DNA of 64,000 nt. Source: Vanrija pseudolonga (lineage: Eukaryota > Basidiomycota > Tremellomycetes > Trichosporonales > Trichosporonaceae). The stretch covers positions 434,001 through 498,000 of the forward strand of contig NC_085854.1 of NCBI RefSeq assembly GCF_020906515.1, in the 5' to 3' direction. Position 1 is the first letter of the stretch. The number at the start of each line of letters is the position of its first letter. The notes below the pieces were generated by a model. That model did not search any database and was not told where the DNA came from. It worked only from the letters and a program-made list of their open reading frames with translations. The translations under genes were made by a program, and so were the position numbers. Positions 12,904-24,087 of the stretch are shown here, in pieces.

Positions 12904-13313
12904 GCGCGTACGCGTAGACAGCGAGCGCGTGTAGAGGGCGAGCTGGCTAGCCGCCGCAGCCCATGTACTAGTACGGGACAGGACTTCACTGTAGTAGTAC
13001 CCCATAGCATGTTATTATGAACCAGTTATTTGGAGACAGTCTTGGCGAGTGCGAGGGCAAGGGGCGATACGCGCGCGTACGGCGGTGCGAGCGATCAGGG
13101 TGGCATTGGCAAGGGTCGCTCGCTATCTTCGAGCCGGTCAGGCCGGTGAGGATCGGTGAACACCGGCACGAGGTGGGCGGATAACGCGCGTGCAGCGGGG
13201 TAGGGGTGTTGTGGTCCGCCCGGCGGCAACTGACCGCCCAGGACGCGCGGTATGGATACATCACAGGACACGCTGTATGGATATGTACATGGTTGAAAGG
13301 TTGAATGGTTACA
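12904..13313. other. Intergenic: facing 3' ends of CAR2 and the SWIM/RING gene
   Basis: 410 bases between two convergent stop codons. Nothing coding or repeated was found; it should hold both 3' UTRs. Confidence 0.6.
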
Positions 13314-14689
13314 CTAGTCATAGTCGCGGTTTCGCTTCCTCCAATTAATCCCCTGGTAATACGACCTGTCGTCAGCAGAGCCCACGACCAAACTCACGAG
13401 GTATCGCGCTCGCGCGAGACGCCAGCCAGCTCGGCGAGGTTGAGGCTGGGTGTCAGGTAACCAACCAAGGGTCTCACTACCTACTATCCGCCAGAGTATC
13501 CGACCTCGGCGTCGGCGTTCGGCTTCGGTGTCGCCTTCCACGCACTGCGGCACCACACGCAGGTGGCGGGCGCTGACTTTGCGCGCTGGCGGGTTAGCTT
13601 GGCGGACGTTTGTTGCAAACCCACGGCTGTTTGTGACCACATGGCGAAACACTGCGCGTGGAGGGCTGCGGGTCAGCTATGTGACGCGGAACGCACAACT
13701 GACGCTTGCCGCACCCCCCGTCGGAGAGGTCGAAGACTAGCCCGTTGGCGGCGTGCTCTGCCTCGCTCATCTCCTCGAAGCACCTGGCAGGTCAGCGCAA
13801 CACAGAGGAGTAACCTACACTGGGCAGTCCTCGCCGATCGAGGAGAGGCGCTTGCCCTCGTCATCCGCGCTCTTGTCCTCTGGCTCGGCTGGTGCCTCTT
13901 CCTCAACTCGCGTTGACCCCGTGGCCTTGAGGAACGCCGCGCGCACCCTCGGCGCGACGGCCACGTCGGCCGCCGCGGGCACGGCATCCATGACGGCGCG
14001 CAGCTCGCTCGTCTGATGGGTTAGCGACGACGCGTACGAGGAACCCACCAACAGCGCGCGCTGGTACCACACTGTGCTGCCCAGGGGTACCTTGAGCACC
14101 TTGAGGCTGGTGTTGTCAGACCTTCCTCGTGCAGGAGGACCCACAAGATGAAGATGATGTGCTTGCAGGGCGAGTTACCCTTCGCGAAGTCGGGGCAGTC
14201 GCAGCTGGGCAGGTGGGAGATCTCGACGGTCTGGTGGGTCAGGTCGCGTCGAAACGCCTATAACCCACGTAGACGTTGCCTGTTGAGCCGAGCTGGTAGG
14301 TGAGCGTAGCAGGCATACCTTCAACCTACCACTTTGAAGACTGATGCTAGGTTCTCCGCCGAGCCGGTGTCCTCTCGGTCGACCATGAACTGGGGCGTCA
14401 GCTAGTCCTGAGGGTGACGAAGCAGACACACCATACGCTGCGACATGACGCGTTGGGCTGGGGTCAGCTGGTGTGACGATATTTACAGCTCACAGCGCTG
14501 TGCAATGGCGACGGGACACCTGGTGGGTCAGCGACTGCGAGAACATGTTACCCACTTCGCGCGTTCCCTCAATGCGCGCTTCTCCGGCTGCTCGGCGCGC
14601 GCCGCAGCAGCCGACGAGCTCTCCGCCTCATCCGTAGATGCGGCCGCCTTCCTCTTCTTGGCTGGTGGTGCGCTAGAACCCAACGCCAT
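13314..14689 (-). CDS. SWIM zinc finger plus RING-like protein, probable E3 ubiquitin ligase
   Basis: Twelve exons in 1.4 kb: 14689-14556, 14519-14494, 14457-14432, 14389-14330, 14292-14269, 14230-14145, 14106-14049, 14012-13819, 13783-13704, 13665-13485, 13445-13398 and 13365-13314. They join to 969 coding bases, 322 residues. A basic SSAPPAKKRK nuclear-signal-like start is followed by MSQRMFMVDRE, LGSTGNVYTVEIS, and a SWIM finger CDCPDFAKGNSPCKH (CxC...CxH). Then comes WYQRALL and a RING-like domain: CPVC, GCGKPLHAQCFAMW and CVWC. The third RING cysteine, expected after LVF, is replaced by Asp. It ends with GGYLNLAELAGVSRERDTSSYYQG, split across two introns. SWIM plus RING or ZZ proteins of this layout are common in basidiomycetes and are presumed ubiquitin ligases; the substrate is unknown. 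Head to head with the dsRBD-like gene. Confidence 0.85.
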
Positions 14690-14970
14690 CAAGAAGGTGT
14701 TCAAGAGGTGAAGCGGGAAGTGGAGAAAGGTTGCGGTCAATGTTGTGTGTTATATGTAGGGCTGACTGGACTGGATGGGGTGAAACGCGTCCTGCCTAGT
14801 GCGTCATTTGGGCTGGCGCGGGCACGGGCCCTGAAACACTCATTTAGCCATCTTCCTAGTCTTTCCCCATCTCCGTCAGTCATATCATCCTCTCATCTTC
14901 ATCCACACCATCAAGCAATAAGCACTCAACCACTACACACCCACTCTTACTCTTCTTACACCTAACACAC
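14690..14970. promoter_or_regulatory. Bidirectional promoter between SWIM/RING and dsRBD-like genes
   Basis: Only 281 bases separate two divergent start codons. The plus-strand side is rich in C, A and T before the ATG, the usual look of a fungal leader. No clear TATA box. Confidence 0.6.
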
Positions 14971-16950
14971 ATGAAGCGCCACTCTGGCCTCGTGCGCGAG
15001 TGCGAGCGTGACTCCACCAAGGCTTACCGGACCACCCTCACCCTCTCGACCGCCACACACCAAGTTGACACTGCCCCGCCGCCGCTCCTTCCCCCCACCA
15101 AGGACCTCAACGCTCACTCCGTCGCTGATAACCTCACCGCTGCTGACCGGTTCCGCGGCTTACTTGACGACGGTGACGACGGGGACAAGAACGAGGGGTG
15201 GTATTCGTGGAAGGGAGAGCTTGCGGCGCACCAGCTCGCCCAGCAGCGTGTCCTCGGCGCCCAGCATCCATGGTCGCTTTCCTCGCTGTATAATGTTGGC
15301 AGTTCTGAGAAGGAGGATGTGAGACGCTAATCAATTCTCCATGCTGACATCTCCCAGGATCATAGCCAGTCATCCGACGGTGTGTCAGCTCGACGCCCTT
15401 CGTGGTAGCACAGCTGACACCTCAGCCGAGGACGAACCCGGCAGCTCACCCCCCACCACGGCCCTCTTCCGCGAAGCAGGCTGCGACATCACCCTTCCCC
15501 AGTTCGCAGGCGACACGTTCTTCCCCCACATCCCCCGCCTGGCGCTCGACCCCACTCTGCCCAACATGGCCGCCGAGCACCCCGCGCGAGTGTGGAACGT
15601 GCTCCTGCACTCGCTCCCGCCCGACCTCCAGCCCATGGTTCAGTGGGAGTACGAGGAGGTGACACTTTTAGGGCAGAGTGAGGCTGGACAAATATGCTGT
15701 CGCTAACAGCCCCCAGTCGACGCCGACTTCATAGCCCACCTCACGCTCATCCTTCCCCCGTCGCACCCCGTCATCACGGCCCATCGCCTGTTCAAGGTCC
15801 TTCCTGACGACCGCTACTCGCCTGAGTATCGCGAGGTCGTCAAGCTGCTCGGCGGGTCTAAGACGTGGTCTGGTGCTCCCAAGAAACTCAAGGTGGGTGT
15901 GACATTCTCCGAGGAAGCACCCACGGCTAACAGTCACAGGTCGACGCACAAAACCACGCCCTCGCGGCTTGTATCGCTGACGACGCGCTCAAGTGGATCT
16001 ACTCGCCTAACGTTCCGACTGCCGAAGAGGACGAGTACAACTCTGACGGGGACAGTGTTCGCGAGGTTGTCAAGAACCCGGACGTGATTGACGTCGACGA
16101 CGATGACGACGATGACAACGATCCCGAGAATAACCACGAGGGCATCGGCAAGCTCCTGGCAATGATAAATAACGCGCGATCCACCTGGACCTCTTCGCAC
16201 AGCTCCTCGCTCTCTTCGTGCTCGCCTCCCCCGGTGACTCGAACAAAGGTGCCCCGTCAGAGCAGCGACTACCTCCAACAGTCTTCTCTATTCCAGAAGA
16301 ACGCGCAGCAAGCTCCCCCCGCCGTGCGGCGCCCGAGAAGCGGTCAGTTTTTCATTGTTGTTGACTCAGACGAAGTGAACTGACAACACAGTGACACCGA
16401 TCAACATCAGCAACGGGATTCCCGTGCAGTTCGGCGCCGATGGCGGACTCCGCATCGCCGAGTCCCGGGCGCCGACTGTGCCACCGGCGGCCAGATTAGC
16501 CACAACCCAGCCGAGTCTGTGGCGAATAATGGCACCCAGCACGACTGGCAGGCTCGTCTCGAGGGTGGGTTCCGAAGTCGTGATTCCGCTCACCCACCAG
16601 ACTTCTGCCACGCCTCTGGCCTCCTCTCCCCAACGTACTCCCAACTCATTCTCAAGCACCGCGGCCACGCTACCAAGTTCCTTGGCCAGGTCACCGTCGA
16701 CGGCGAAGTCTTCACCGGAGGGTACGTGCGCAGCGATGATCCCGTGGCAACGTGGCTGACCACACCCTCCAGCGTGCCGACCGCTAGCCTCAAGGAGGCC
16801 CGGCAGCAGGTGGCGTGGATGGTGTACACGGGCCACTTTGGCCAGCGCGGAGCGCTGCCGTGTGCCAGTGCCGCGAGTAGCCCCCGCGCGCGTTTCATCA
16901 TTTCCGTGCAATCTACGCAATCATCCAGTTCGTTTCATCGCATTTCATAG
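14971..16950 (+). CDS. Unknown protein with a C-terminal double-stranded-RNA-binding-like domain
   Basis: Nine exons in my model: 14971-15318, 15358-15379, 15426-15677, 15717-15892, 15940-16342, 16392-16461, 16500-16564, 16601-16721 and 16773-16950; 1635 coding bases, 544 residues. The first 350 residues match nothing I recognise (PHIPRLALDPTLPNM, HPARVWNVLLHSLPPDLQP). A run of 11 acidic residues follows NPDVIDV. Residues about 438-508 look like a dsRBD: DWQARLEDFCHASGLLSPTY, FLGQVTVDGEVFTGG, then ASLKEARQQVAWMVYTG, with the expected lysine in the S-x-K-E-A helix. The domain only appears after removing three short introns, which supports the model. The 16462-16499 intron is the weakest, and a 33-base stretch at 16242-16274 could be a further in-frame intron. 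A role in RNA binding is inferred. Confidence 0.65.
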
Positions 16951-17305
16951 TATGTCGAGTGCCAAGCATGTAAAAGCAGTGTCGACGCGCCAGCGATGTG
17001 TGTGGAGCGGTCGTCTGAGCAGCCTGCCCGCTGATAACTCACTCGTACGAGGAGGCCGATAGGTGCGGGTGGGTGGCGGGTGCCTGAATTGGCCGCTCGC
17101 CCAAGGGGTGGGTGACGTCGGCGCACTGTTTTCAGCGGCGACGACGACCGGCTCCGTATGAAGGATGCGTGCGATCCAGGCCAACCTGCGAGCTTCTCTA
17201 TCAATCTCAATCGCACAATCAATCTCAAACCCTTCATCTTATCAGCCAGTCGTCGCCATCCCACCCATCAACAACACATAGGCACCCCACATTGACGCCG
17301 GCATC
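16951..17305. other. Intergenic: 3' flank of dsRBD-like gene and NIPA promoter
   Basis: 355 bases, no gene. The last 110 bases before the next ATG are A/C/T-rich (repeated CAATC and CATC motifs), like a leader sequence. Confidence 0.6.
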
Positions 17306-19221
17306 ATGGCCGACGAAGGCACACTACTCCCGCCGACGAGCCTGCTCGAGAGCGTCGTGGCGAGCGTGACGAGCAGCGCGCTCGAGGCGATCGCGACAGC
17401 GATTGAGAGCCCACCGTCGCCGAGCACAGGCAGCGGCACAAGCGACGAAGACGTCCCAGAGGGCAACTACGTGATCGTGTGTCTGTTGCTGCTTCCCAAC
17501 TAATGCCGCCTCAGAACACGCTCATCGGCCTCGTCATCGTCCTCGGCGCGTCAGTGCTCAACGCGCTCGGCCTCAACCTCACCAAGCTCGACCACCTGCA
17601 GCAGCAGGGCATCCCGAAGCGGCAGCGCAAGAAGGAGTACCTGCGCGGGCTGTGGCTGGCCGGCATGGGCATCTACGTGTGAGCTGAAGTGTTTCTGAGC
17701 ACGAGCTGACCCCGCAGCGCATCGCAGATATGTACGTCGGGCAACGCGCGCCGCACGCACCCCCACGCTGACACGTCACAGTCGGATCACCCCTCGCGCT
17801 GCGCTACCTCCGCCCGGACTGGGTCGCGCCGCTGGGTGCCAGCTCGCTCGTGTTCAACTTTCTGTTTGCGCGCTGGATGGTCGGGACGCGTGGGTCGTGT
17901 GTGGCGTGAGCCAGCTGACAAGGCAGCCGTGACGACGTCGGATATCCGGGGCACGGCGCTGATCGTGTTTGGCGTCATTCTGATCGTGGTCTTTTCGAGC
18001 ATCAACCACGGGCTGAAGCAAGAGCTGAGCGTCAGCGAGTGAGTCGCACGCCGGGGTGGCGATTTACGGACGACGAGGCTGACGCGCGTGCAGACTCAAC
18101 ACGCTCTGGGGTCGCGGGAGCTGGATCGCATACTTCATCTTCCTCATCCTCTTCATCTTCGGGACGTACGTCGTCGCCGACCTCTTTGGCAGAGTGACGC
18201 GCTCGCGCGCGTCCTTCTCCCCGCTGCCGAGCCCGACGCTCGGCCTCGGCGCAGGGCTGCCCGGTTCGCGGCCGACGCCGCCGTCCAACCCGATCGTGCG
18301 GGCGTTCCGCGGCGCCAAGGCAAAGTGGCGCGTGTGGGACAACTTCTGGCTCGGCCACCTCGAGCGATTCTTGGCAAGGACGGACGACGGCCGCGTGCTC
18401 TGGTTCGAGGGCATCGGGTGGGCGGTCGCCGGCGGCTCGTTGGCTGGACTGTGTCTCGTGTTCACCAAAGCCGTCGTCAAGATCTTTTGGAGACCAGGCC
18501 ACCCGCTGGTTCACTTCACGCCGCTCCTCACGCTCGTGCTGCTCACCATCACGGCTGTGCTGCAGATCATCTGCCTCAATAAGGCGCTCCAGTGCGCCGA
18601 CACGGTCGTGGTCGTCCCGCTGTTCTACGCCGGGTACACGGTCTTCGGGTTCATCAACTCGCTCATCTTCTACAACCAGTCGGGGCAGTACGCACGCTGG
18701 GTGCTGGTGGCCGTGTTCTTGTCCATGGGCGTGTTGATTGGCGGAGTTGTGAGTTGACAAAGGTGCGGGAGGGCCAACTGACACCCCAGGTCTTACTCTC
18801 CACCAAGGAAACGTCGGAAGACGCCGGCCACACGGTCACGACGTCGCCGCCCGAGCCCAACCTGCGCCTCCGTCCGCGCGACCACACCTCAGCCGACGGA
18901 ACGAGCTCGTCCGTGCTCCCCAAGGAGGGGCAGGAGGCGGAGGCCACGCCAGCCCCGGCCGAAGAGGTGCTGTGGGAGGTCGGCAGTGTCAGCGAGGACG
19001 GCGGCGACGACGACGAGCACGAGCAGAAGGGCGTCGGCGGCACCAAGGGAAGTAAGGGTGAGCGCGGCGGCCTGCTGCTCGACGAAGACGACGACGACGA
19101 CTATGGCCACGCGCACCGCCCATCGACAACCACGCTGCCCGAGGACGATAGAGACGAGGAGGACGAGACCGAGCAGTTTGGCGCGTTCGTCACGCCCAAC
19201 AGCAACAGTAGATTGCCTTGA
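17306..19221 (+). CDS. NIPA-family magnesium transporter
   Basis: Membrane transporter of the NIPA family (Mg_trans_NIPA, EamA-related), implicated in Mg2+ transport at the plasma or endosomal membrane. Seven exons: 17306-17470, 17515-17678, 17718-17731 (14 bases), 17782-17889, 17927-18038, 18094-18748 and 18790-19221; 549 residues. After a hydrophilic start comes the family opening LIGLVIVLGASVLNALGLNL. Several hydrophobic spans follow, including GTALIVFGVILIVVFSS, WIAYFIFLILFIFGTYVV, LTLVLLTITAVLQIICLNKA, VVVPLFYAGYTVFGFINS and VLVAVFLSMGVLIGGVV. The last 140 residues are an acidic, Ser/Thr-rich cytosolic tail with DDDEHE, DEDDDDD and DRDEEDE clusters. The 14-base exon encodes ASQI and splits two codons. 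Its stop is 84 bases from the stop of the converging uL4m gene. Confidence 0.92.
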
Positions 19222-19305
19222 TAACCACCTAGATGCTATAATGTGTACACTGGTACGATGATGTGTGCTGCATGCAATGAACCAAAACAAACTAACAGCC
19301 TAGGC

Positions 19306-20412
19306 TTACGCCTTGGCAGCCTCGGCGGCGGCGGGCTGAGCGACGTCGGCAAACTCGAGCTCCTCGACCTCGGGCGCCTCAAACTCAAACTCGAGGCTGT
19401 CGCCGGAGAGCGCATCGACGGCGCCGGCCTCGAGCACGACCCAGCGGTACTTGAGGATGTCGTACGCGACGACCTCGTCGGTGGGGAGCAGCTCGATGCC
19501 GGGGATGTTACGCACGACGCGCCAGAACTCGTTGACCTCGTCGGTGGGCTTGAAGGGCGAGTGGACGAACAGCACCGAGATGTCCTTGGGCGGGCCGAAG
19601 CGGAGCGTCTCCTTGTCGTCCGACAGGGCGCGGCGGGCGACATTGGTGCCCGGCCACTGGCCCTCGTTCAAGTTCTCAACCACACGCAGCAGACCACCAG
19701 CGAGCTTGGAGCTCAGCGCCGTCCTAAGACCCAGCTCGCGGACCTTGCGGGGCAGGTCCTGCGCGTGGTCGCGGTTGTGGAGCGGGAAGATGGGGGCACC
19801 GCCGCGGCGGGTACCGCTCGAGCGGTCGCCGACACGCGCGCGGCCCGTGCCCTTCTGCGGCGAGATCTTCTTGCCGCTGTAGGCGACGGTCGCGCGGGTA
19901 CGCGTGTGCTGTGTGCCCTGGCGCAAAGTGGAGAGGTACCACACGACGTTGCGGTGCAGGATGTCCTTGCGCAGCGGCTGGCCGAACACCTCGGCCGGGA
20001 GAGAGACGCCGCGCGCTGTGCCCGAGGTAGGCGTCGCGCTGGCGAGCGAGGACAGCGGGTGCGCGATGGGCTCGTACGGATCTGACGGGAGCGCGTGCAG
20101 CACCTCGCCGCGAGAGAGGAGCGACAGGCGCACCTGTGCCCGCGCAGACGTCAGGTCCTCGAACGCGAGGTTCTGCGGCAGACTCGCGTCGGCCGCAGGG
20201 GCGGGGGTAGCGTGCGTGTGCGCGCTGTCCGCGGCGATGGGCGCCGGGGAGGGGGCGGACGCCGAGGTCGACGAAAGGCGCAGGCTGCTCGGCCCGGCGA
20301 CGGGAGCGCGGGCAACGGGGCGGAGAGCCTAGATCATTAGCGGCCGTGCTGCTGTGCCATAGACGACACTCACACTGCTCAGTCTTGGTGCGAGGCGAGC
20401 GGCGGCCTTCAT
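19306..20412 (-). CDS. Mitochondrial large-subunit ribosomal protein uL4m
   Basis: Component of the mitochondrial ribosome large subunit (bacterial L4; yeast Yml6). Two exons, 20412-20374 and 20328-19306, 353 residues. The N-terminus MKAAARLAPRLSS continuing ALRPVARAPVAGPSS is basic, Arg/Ala/Ser-rich and without acids, a clear mitochondrial presequence that only forms after splicing the 45-base intron. The ribosomal L4 core follows: NVVWYLSTLRQGTQHTRTRA, the extended rRNA-binding loop GTGRARVGDRSSGTRRGG, then RKVRELGLRTALSSKLAGG, and the C-terminal IPGIELLPTDEVVAYDILKY. A Glu/Ala-rich tail extends beyond the bacterial length. Divergent from cytosolic uS9 across 1.5 kb. Confidence 0.95.
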
Positions 20413-21920
20413 CGTCGTTGTTGGTGTGGTCGATGCCGAAGTGTGCGCCGAGTTCAACTTTCTGATCTCTGAAAGACGAGGGGTTCCGGAGATGGATGGC
20501 GGGAGTATTCTCACGTGGCAGTGACGTGCCTGGCGCTACAAGAATGCCTTTTCATGTCAGTGGTGTTGGCCAGATGGCGGGCTATGCACAGGTTGTTGGA
20601 TTGGGGAGCAGGTGTATCGCATGTGTGTATGGTATAGAGTACGGCGGCGTGGTTGTGGCACGCATGGGGAGTACCGGGTGTGGTACTGTGACCGACCACA
20701 CTGTACCGCGAAATGCCTGCCACTCGAGCCACCGCGAGCCACGATCCTGTCCGCCTGCCTGCCTCCACGGACTCGGCGCGGCGCGGCGCTGCAGGACGTC
20801 GTGTGGTCTCAATCAAGCACCGCCTATTCTGCCCCATTCCTCGGCGCTCTGACACTGATTGAGCAAAGCCCCCCGCGGCGCAACGTTGCCAGGCCAGAGT
20901 AGCCAGCTTTGCTTCCCGGGCCGCTTGGGCGGCGAGGTGATCGTCTGAACTGGGTGTGCCGCGGTCGTGACGCACTGCTGTGCCACGGACGTGGCGCACT
21001 ACACGGGACGGTCCCAAGCCCCTTTACAAGTAGATGTAGACGGGCATCATCGTTTGAGCTGTCCCTACGCCGTCCTAAAGACATGTTGGGGCGACGCTTG
21101 GAGGATCCTCGCCCTGCCAGCCAGCCAGCCGCAAGTGTTAGCCCTCGTAATCGGAGTCCTGGACAAGACGTCTTGCGAGAACAATTGGTGCTTGCATTGC
21201 CCGTTTGGCCGTCGTCGGAAGAAGAGAGATGAACACAACAAGCACACTGCGCTTGCTTCCACTCTGCGCTTGCTTCCACTCTGCGCTTGCTTCCACTCTG
21301 CGCTTGCTTCCACTCAAGCCGCTGAGCCGGCAGATGCACCCTGGAGCCATCGTGAATATCGGATAGGACTGTCGGCGATAGGCCACGTGTTTGCCACGTT
21401 ATGCCACAACAACCTAACTCCGAGTCGCCGAAACGGGTCTCACCCTGGCTGGAGTTTCGCTGTCGTCCAGGCTGGCAGCCGCAGCCTGGATGGCTCACGA
21501 GCCAGGCTGCTGGCAGCAGCCAGGGTGGGTGCACCCGCCCGCTCGTGCTCCTGCCAGACTGCTCCTGCTCGCCGCTGCTCCTGCTGCTGCTCGCTCGCGA
21601 CCATTACGCTCTCGACTGACATCTTGACAGTCTCCACAGCAAGATCGTGAGTGTTATCGCGGCGACCACGGCACGCACACGACAACGACGGACAAGGGAC
21701 AGTGCTGACGCTTTGCGCTCGCCATCGACTACTACTACCTCGAACGAACACTCGAACTGTTGAACTTTTGAACCGCTCGTTGTGACCTCGTTGCTCTCGT
21801 GCAAATCGACGTCTCCACCTAACTTCGATCTCGAACGAAACTCCCCACTTCTACACTCCCCTCCCTTCCTCTCGACGTTCCTCTCACGTCTCACGGCACA
21901 CGCGCTCGCCCACACAGAAA
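20413..21920. promoter_or_regulatory. Divergent region between uL4m and RPS16
   Basis: 1.5 kb between two ribosomal-protein genes, one mitochondrial and one cytosolic. No supportable gene. A perfect 17-base tandem repeat sits at 21248-21315. The last 250 bases are rich in C/T blocks, as in many fungal ribosomal-protein leaders. Confidence 0.6.
21248..21315. repeat. Perfect 17-base tandem repeat, four copies
   Basis: The unit TGCGCTTGCTTCCACTC occurs four times without a mismatch at 21248, 21265, 21282 and 21299. It lies about 600 bases upstream of RPS16. The period is not a multiple of three, and the array breaks after the fourth copy. Confidence 0.97.
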
Positions 21921-22592
21921 ATGTCGGCCGTCCAGACCTTCGGCAAGAAGAAGACTGCCACCGCCGTGGCTCACGTCACCCCCGGCCGCGGCCTCATCCG
22001 CCTCAACGGCGCCCCCATCTCGCTCGTCGAGCCGTGAGTATCGCGCCGTGGTGGACCGAAGAGCTGGGAGGCATTGGGGACGGGATGGGACCGATTCGAG
22101 GTCTGGTGGAAATTTGATGGTGGCTTGGGAGGCAAGGCCAGCGAGCCTCAGCGACAGGCAGGTCACGGGCAGGAACGACGACGACGCTGGGGCCGGTTCT
22201 GTCGCTGCGACGCACGCGCTGCTGCGTGCCCGCATGCGTCGTTGCAGAGCCCGGGGCTGAGCCAAAAGGACGACGAGGATTTGAGATGGCGACGGCGGCA
22301 CCTTCCTCCATCACACATGAGCCCCACTGACACCCCTCGCAGCGCTCTCCTTCGCTACAAGGTCTACGAGCCCGTCCTCGTTGTCGGCTCGGAGAAGCTT
22401 GCCAACCTCGACATCCGTCTCCGCGTCAAGGGCGGTGGACACGTCTCGCAGCTCTACGCCCTCCGCCAGGCTATCGCCAAGGGTGTTGTCGCCTTCTACG
22501 CCAAGAACGAGGACGCCGCCTCGGCCCTTGAGCTCAAGAAGACTCTGATTGCCTACGACCGTACTCTCCTCGTCGCCGACCCCCGTCGCGCC

Positions 22593-22627
<35 letters not shown>

Positions 22628-22652
22628 TCGCCGCCAGAAGTCGTACCGTTAA
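21921..22652 (+). CDS. RPS16: Cytosolic 40S ribosomal protein S16 (uS9)
   Basis: Small-subunit ribosomal protein whose C-terminal tail reaches the P-site tRNA. Two exons, 21921-22033 and 22343-22652, 140 residues, full length. Seen: [16 protein letters not shown] at the start, [20 protein letters not shown], and the invariant C-terminus [14 protein letters not shown] ending in arginine. The single intron of 309 bases is the longest coding-region intron here apart from the one in the glutaredoxin-like gene. Ribosomal-protein introns often carry snoRNAs, but no convincing C/D pair could be assigned. Pyrimidine-rich leader directly upstream. Confidence 0.98.
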
Positions 22653-23403
22653 TCGACTCGCCCAGATGGTTGTCTCTTATTGGCGCCTGTTTACACAGGT
22701 CGTTGCAGGCTGCTGGGAGACGGCGAGAGTTCGCAGCATTGGGGTATGTATATCATGACCACAGTACCGTTTTGCATCTGGTTTCGGCAAGAGTGGGGGA
22801 TATGGGAAGTGGGGGTGGGGCAGGCAGCCCTTGGAGGGTTAGAGTCGGCGGAGCTTGGTCGCGCGGCCGTCGCGTTTGTCTGAGAGCGGCGTGGGTGTTG
22901 AGTGGCGCAGTCGGGTGGCAGAGGTGTTGGCGGCAGGCTTGCAACATGAGACGCATGGAACACGCAGGGGAGGGGCAAGGAGAAGGTGGTCTGTGCGGGT
23001 AGAGTGCACCGGTCCGCGGACAAAAGAGGCGTAGCCGTGCTCCCGACGCCGGAGGAGCGAGGGAGCGAAGGGAGCGAGCGAGCAAGGCAAGCAAGTAAGC
23101 AGTGCGTGCGACCATGCAAAAACTGATCTGCAGGACAATGTGCATGAGGTGGTTATGGTGGTCATTGTGTGTGTCTTTGTCTTGTCGTGTATGCGGTGCA
23201 CTGTGTGTGCTGCACTGTCACCATTGTCACCGCCGGCACCCGCGATGCAACGTATGGTTGTCTGAAACGAGACCATCTTCTTTTTTGCGAGTGATTTTGA
23301 CTTCAGGGACAACGGCATTCCATTGCCAGGGACCAGACGACCAGTTGCAGCCAGCCAGCCAGTGGCAACGCTGGCTGCAGGTCCACACGCGGTGGGATGA
23401 CAG

Positions 23404-23460
23404 CCACCACCACCACCACCACCACCACCACCACGGCATCGCAGCCACCACCACCACCAC
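23404..23460. repeat. CCA/CAC triplet tract
   Basis: About ten CCA units at 23404-23434, an 11-base break, then five more to 23460. Confidence 0.9.
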
Positions 23461-24087
23461 TGGAACACACACACATCCCAATCCAGTCAACTTTGTTGAC
23501 CCCCCCAAACAATACTCACATTCACTTGCATTTATACTCGCTCCTGTTATTGTCTGCGGCCAGTCGATCCACACTTTATAATCAACAGCGCGGTCACCGT
23601 CGCCACCACCTTCCTTACCCCCCGTCACGACCACAACTCGCTCATCCGTGCCCCTTCCCCCCCCAGCCCCAGCAACCTCCTCGAGTCTCAATCTCGCACG
23701 GTGCACCGTTTCGTCTGTCGCGTCGACACTCCCTCCCCCCCTCCCTTCCTTCCTTCCTTTCCCCTTCCCCCACCATCTCGACCTCGTCTCTCTCTCCCTT
23801 CTGTCACCTCCAAACACTGGCATTACTCGCATCATCAGCATCCTCGCACCCATTGTCTCACCCCCCGGCGGCACTCTACATTGCACGCCGCTTCTTCCCT
23901 CAGCGTTGCCACCTCGTCAACACCTGGCCCGCTCCTCTCGCCAACGGCCCTAGCCCGAGGCACAAGCTTCGGTCGGTATCCAACCCCCCTCGCACGCCAC
24001 CACACGCGCGCGCGGCCCACACGCCGAGGCGGCCCGCTCCCGAAGCGCGCCTCAGTCGTCGGCAATCATACTCAGGAGCTAACCTAG

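Noticed and set aside
11701-13005. 434-codon minus-strand open frame opposite CAR2
   Set aside because: It is a shadow of the C-ending codons of CAR2; its composition (Leu/Val/Glu/Asp-rich) mirrors the sense frame and has no family features.
20824-21534. 236-codon minus-strand frame between uL4m and RPS16
   Set aside because: It includes the 17-base tandem repeat translated as a WKQAQ/EAS repeat, and has no homology or splice logic.
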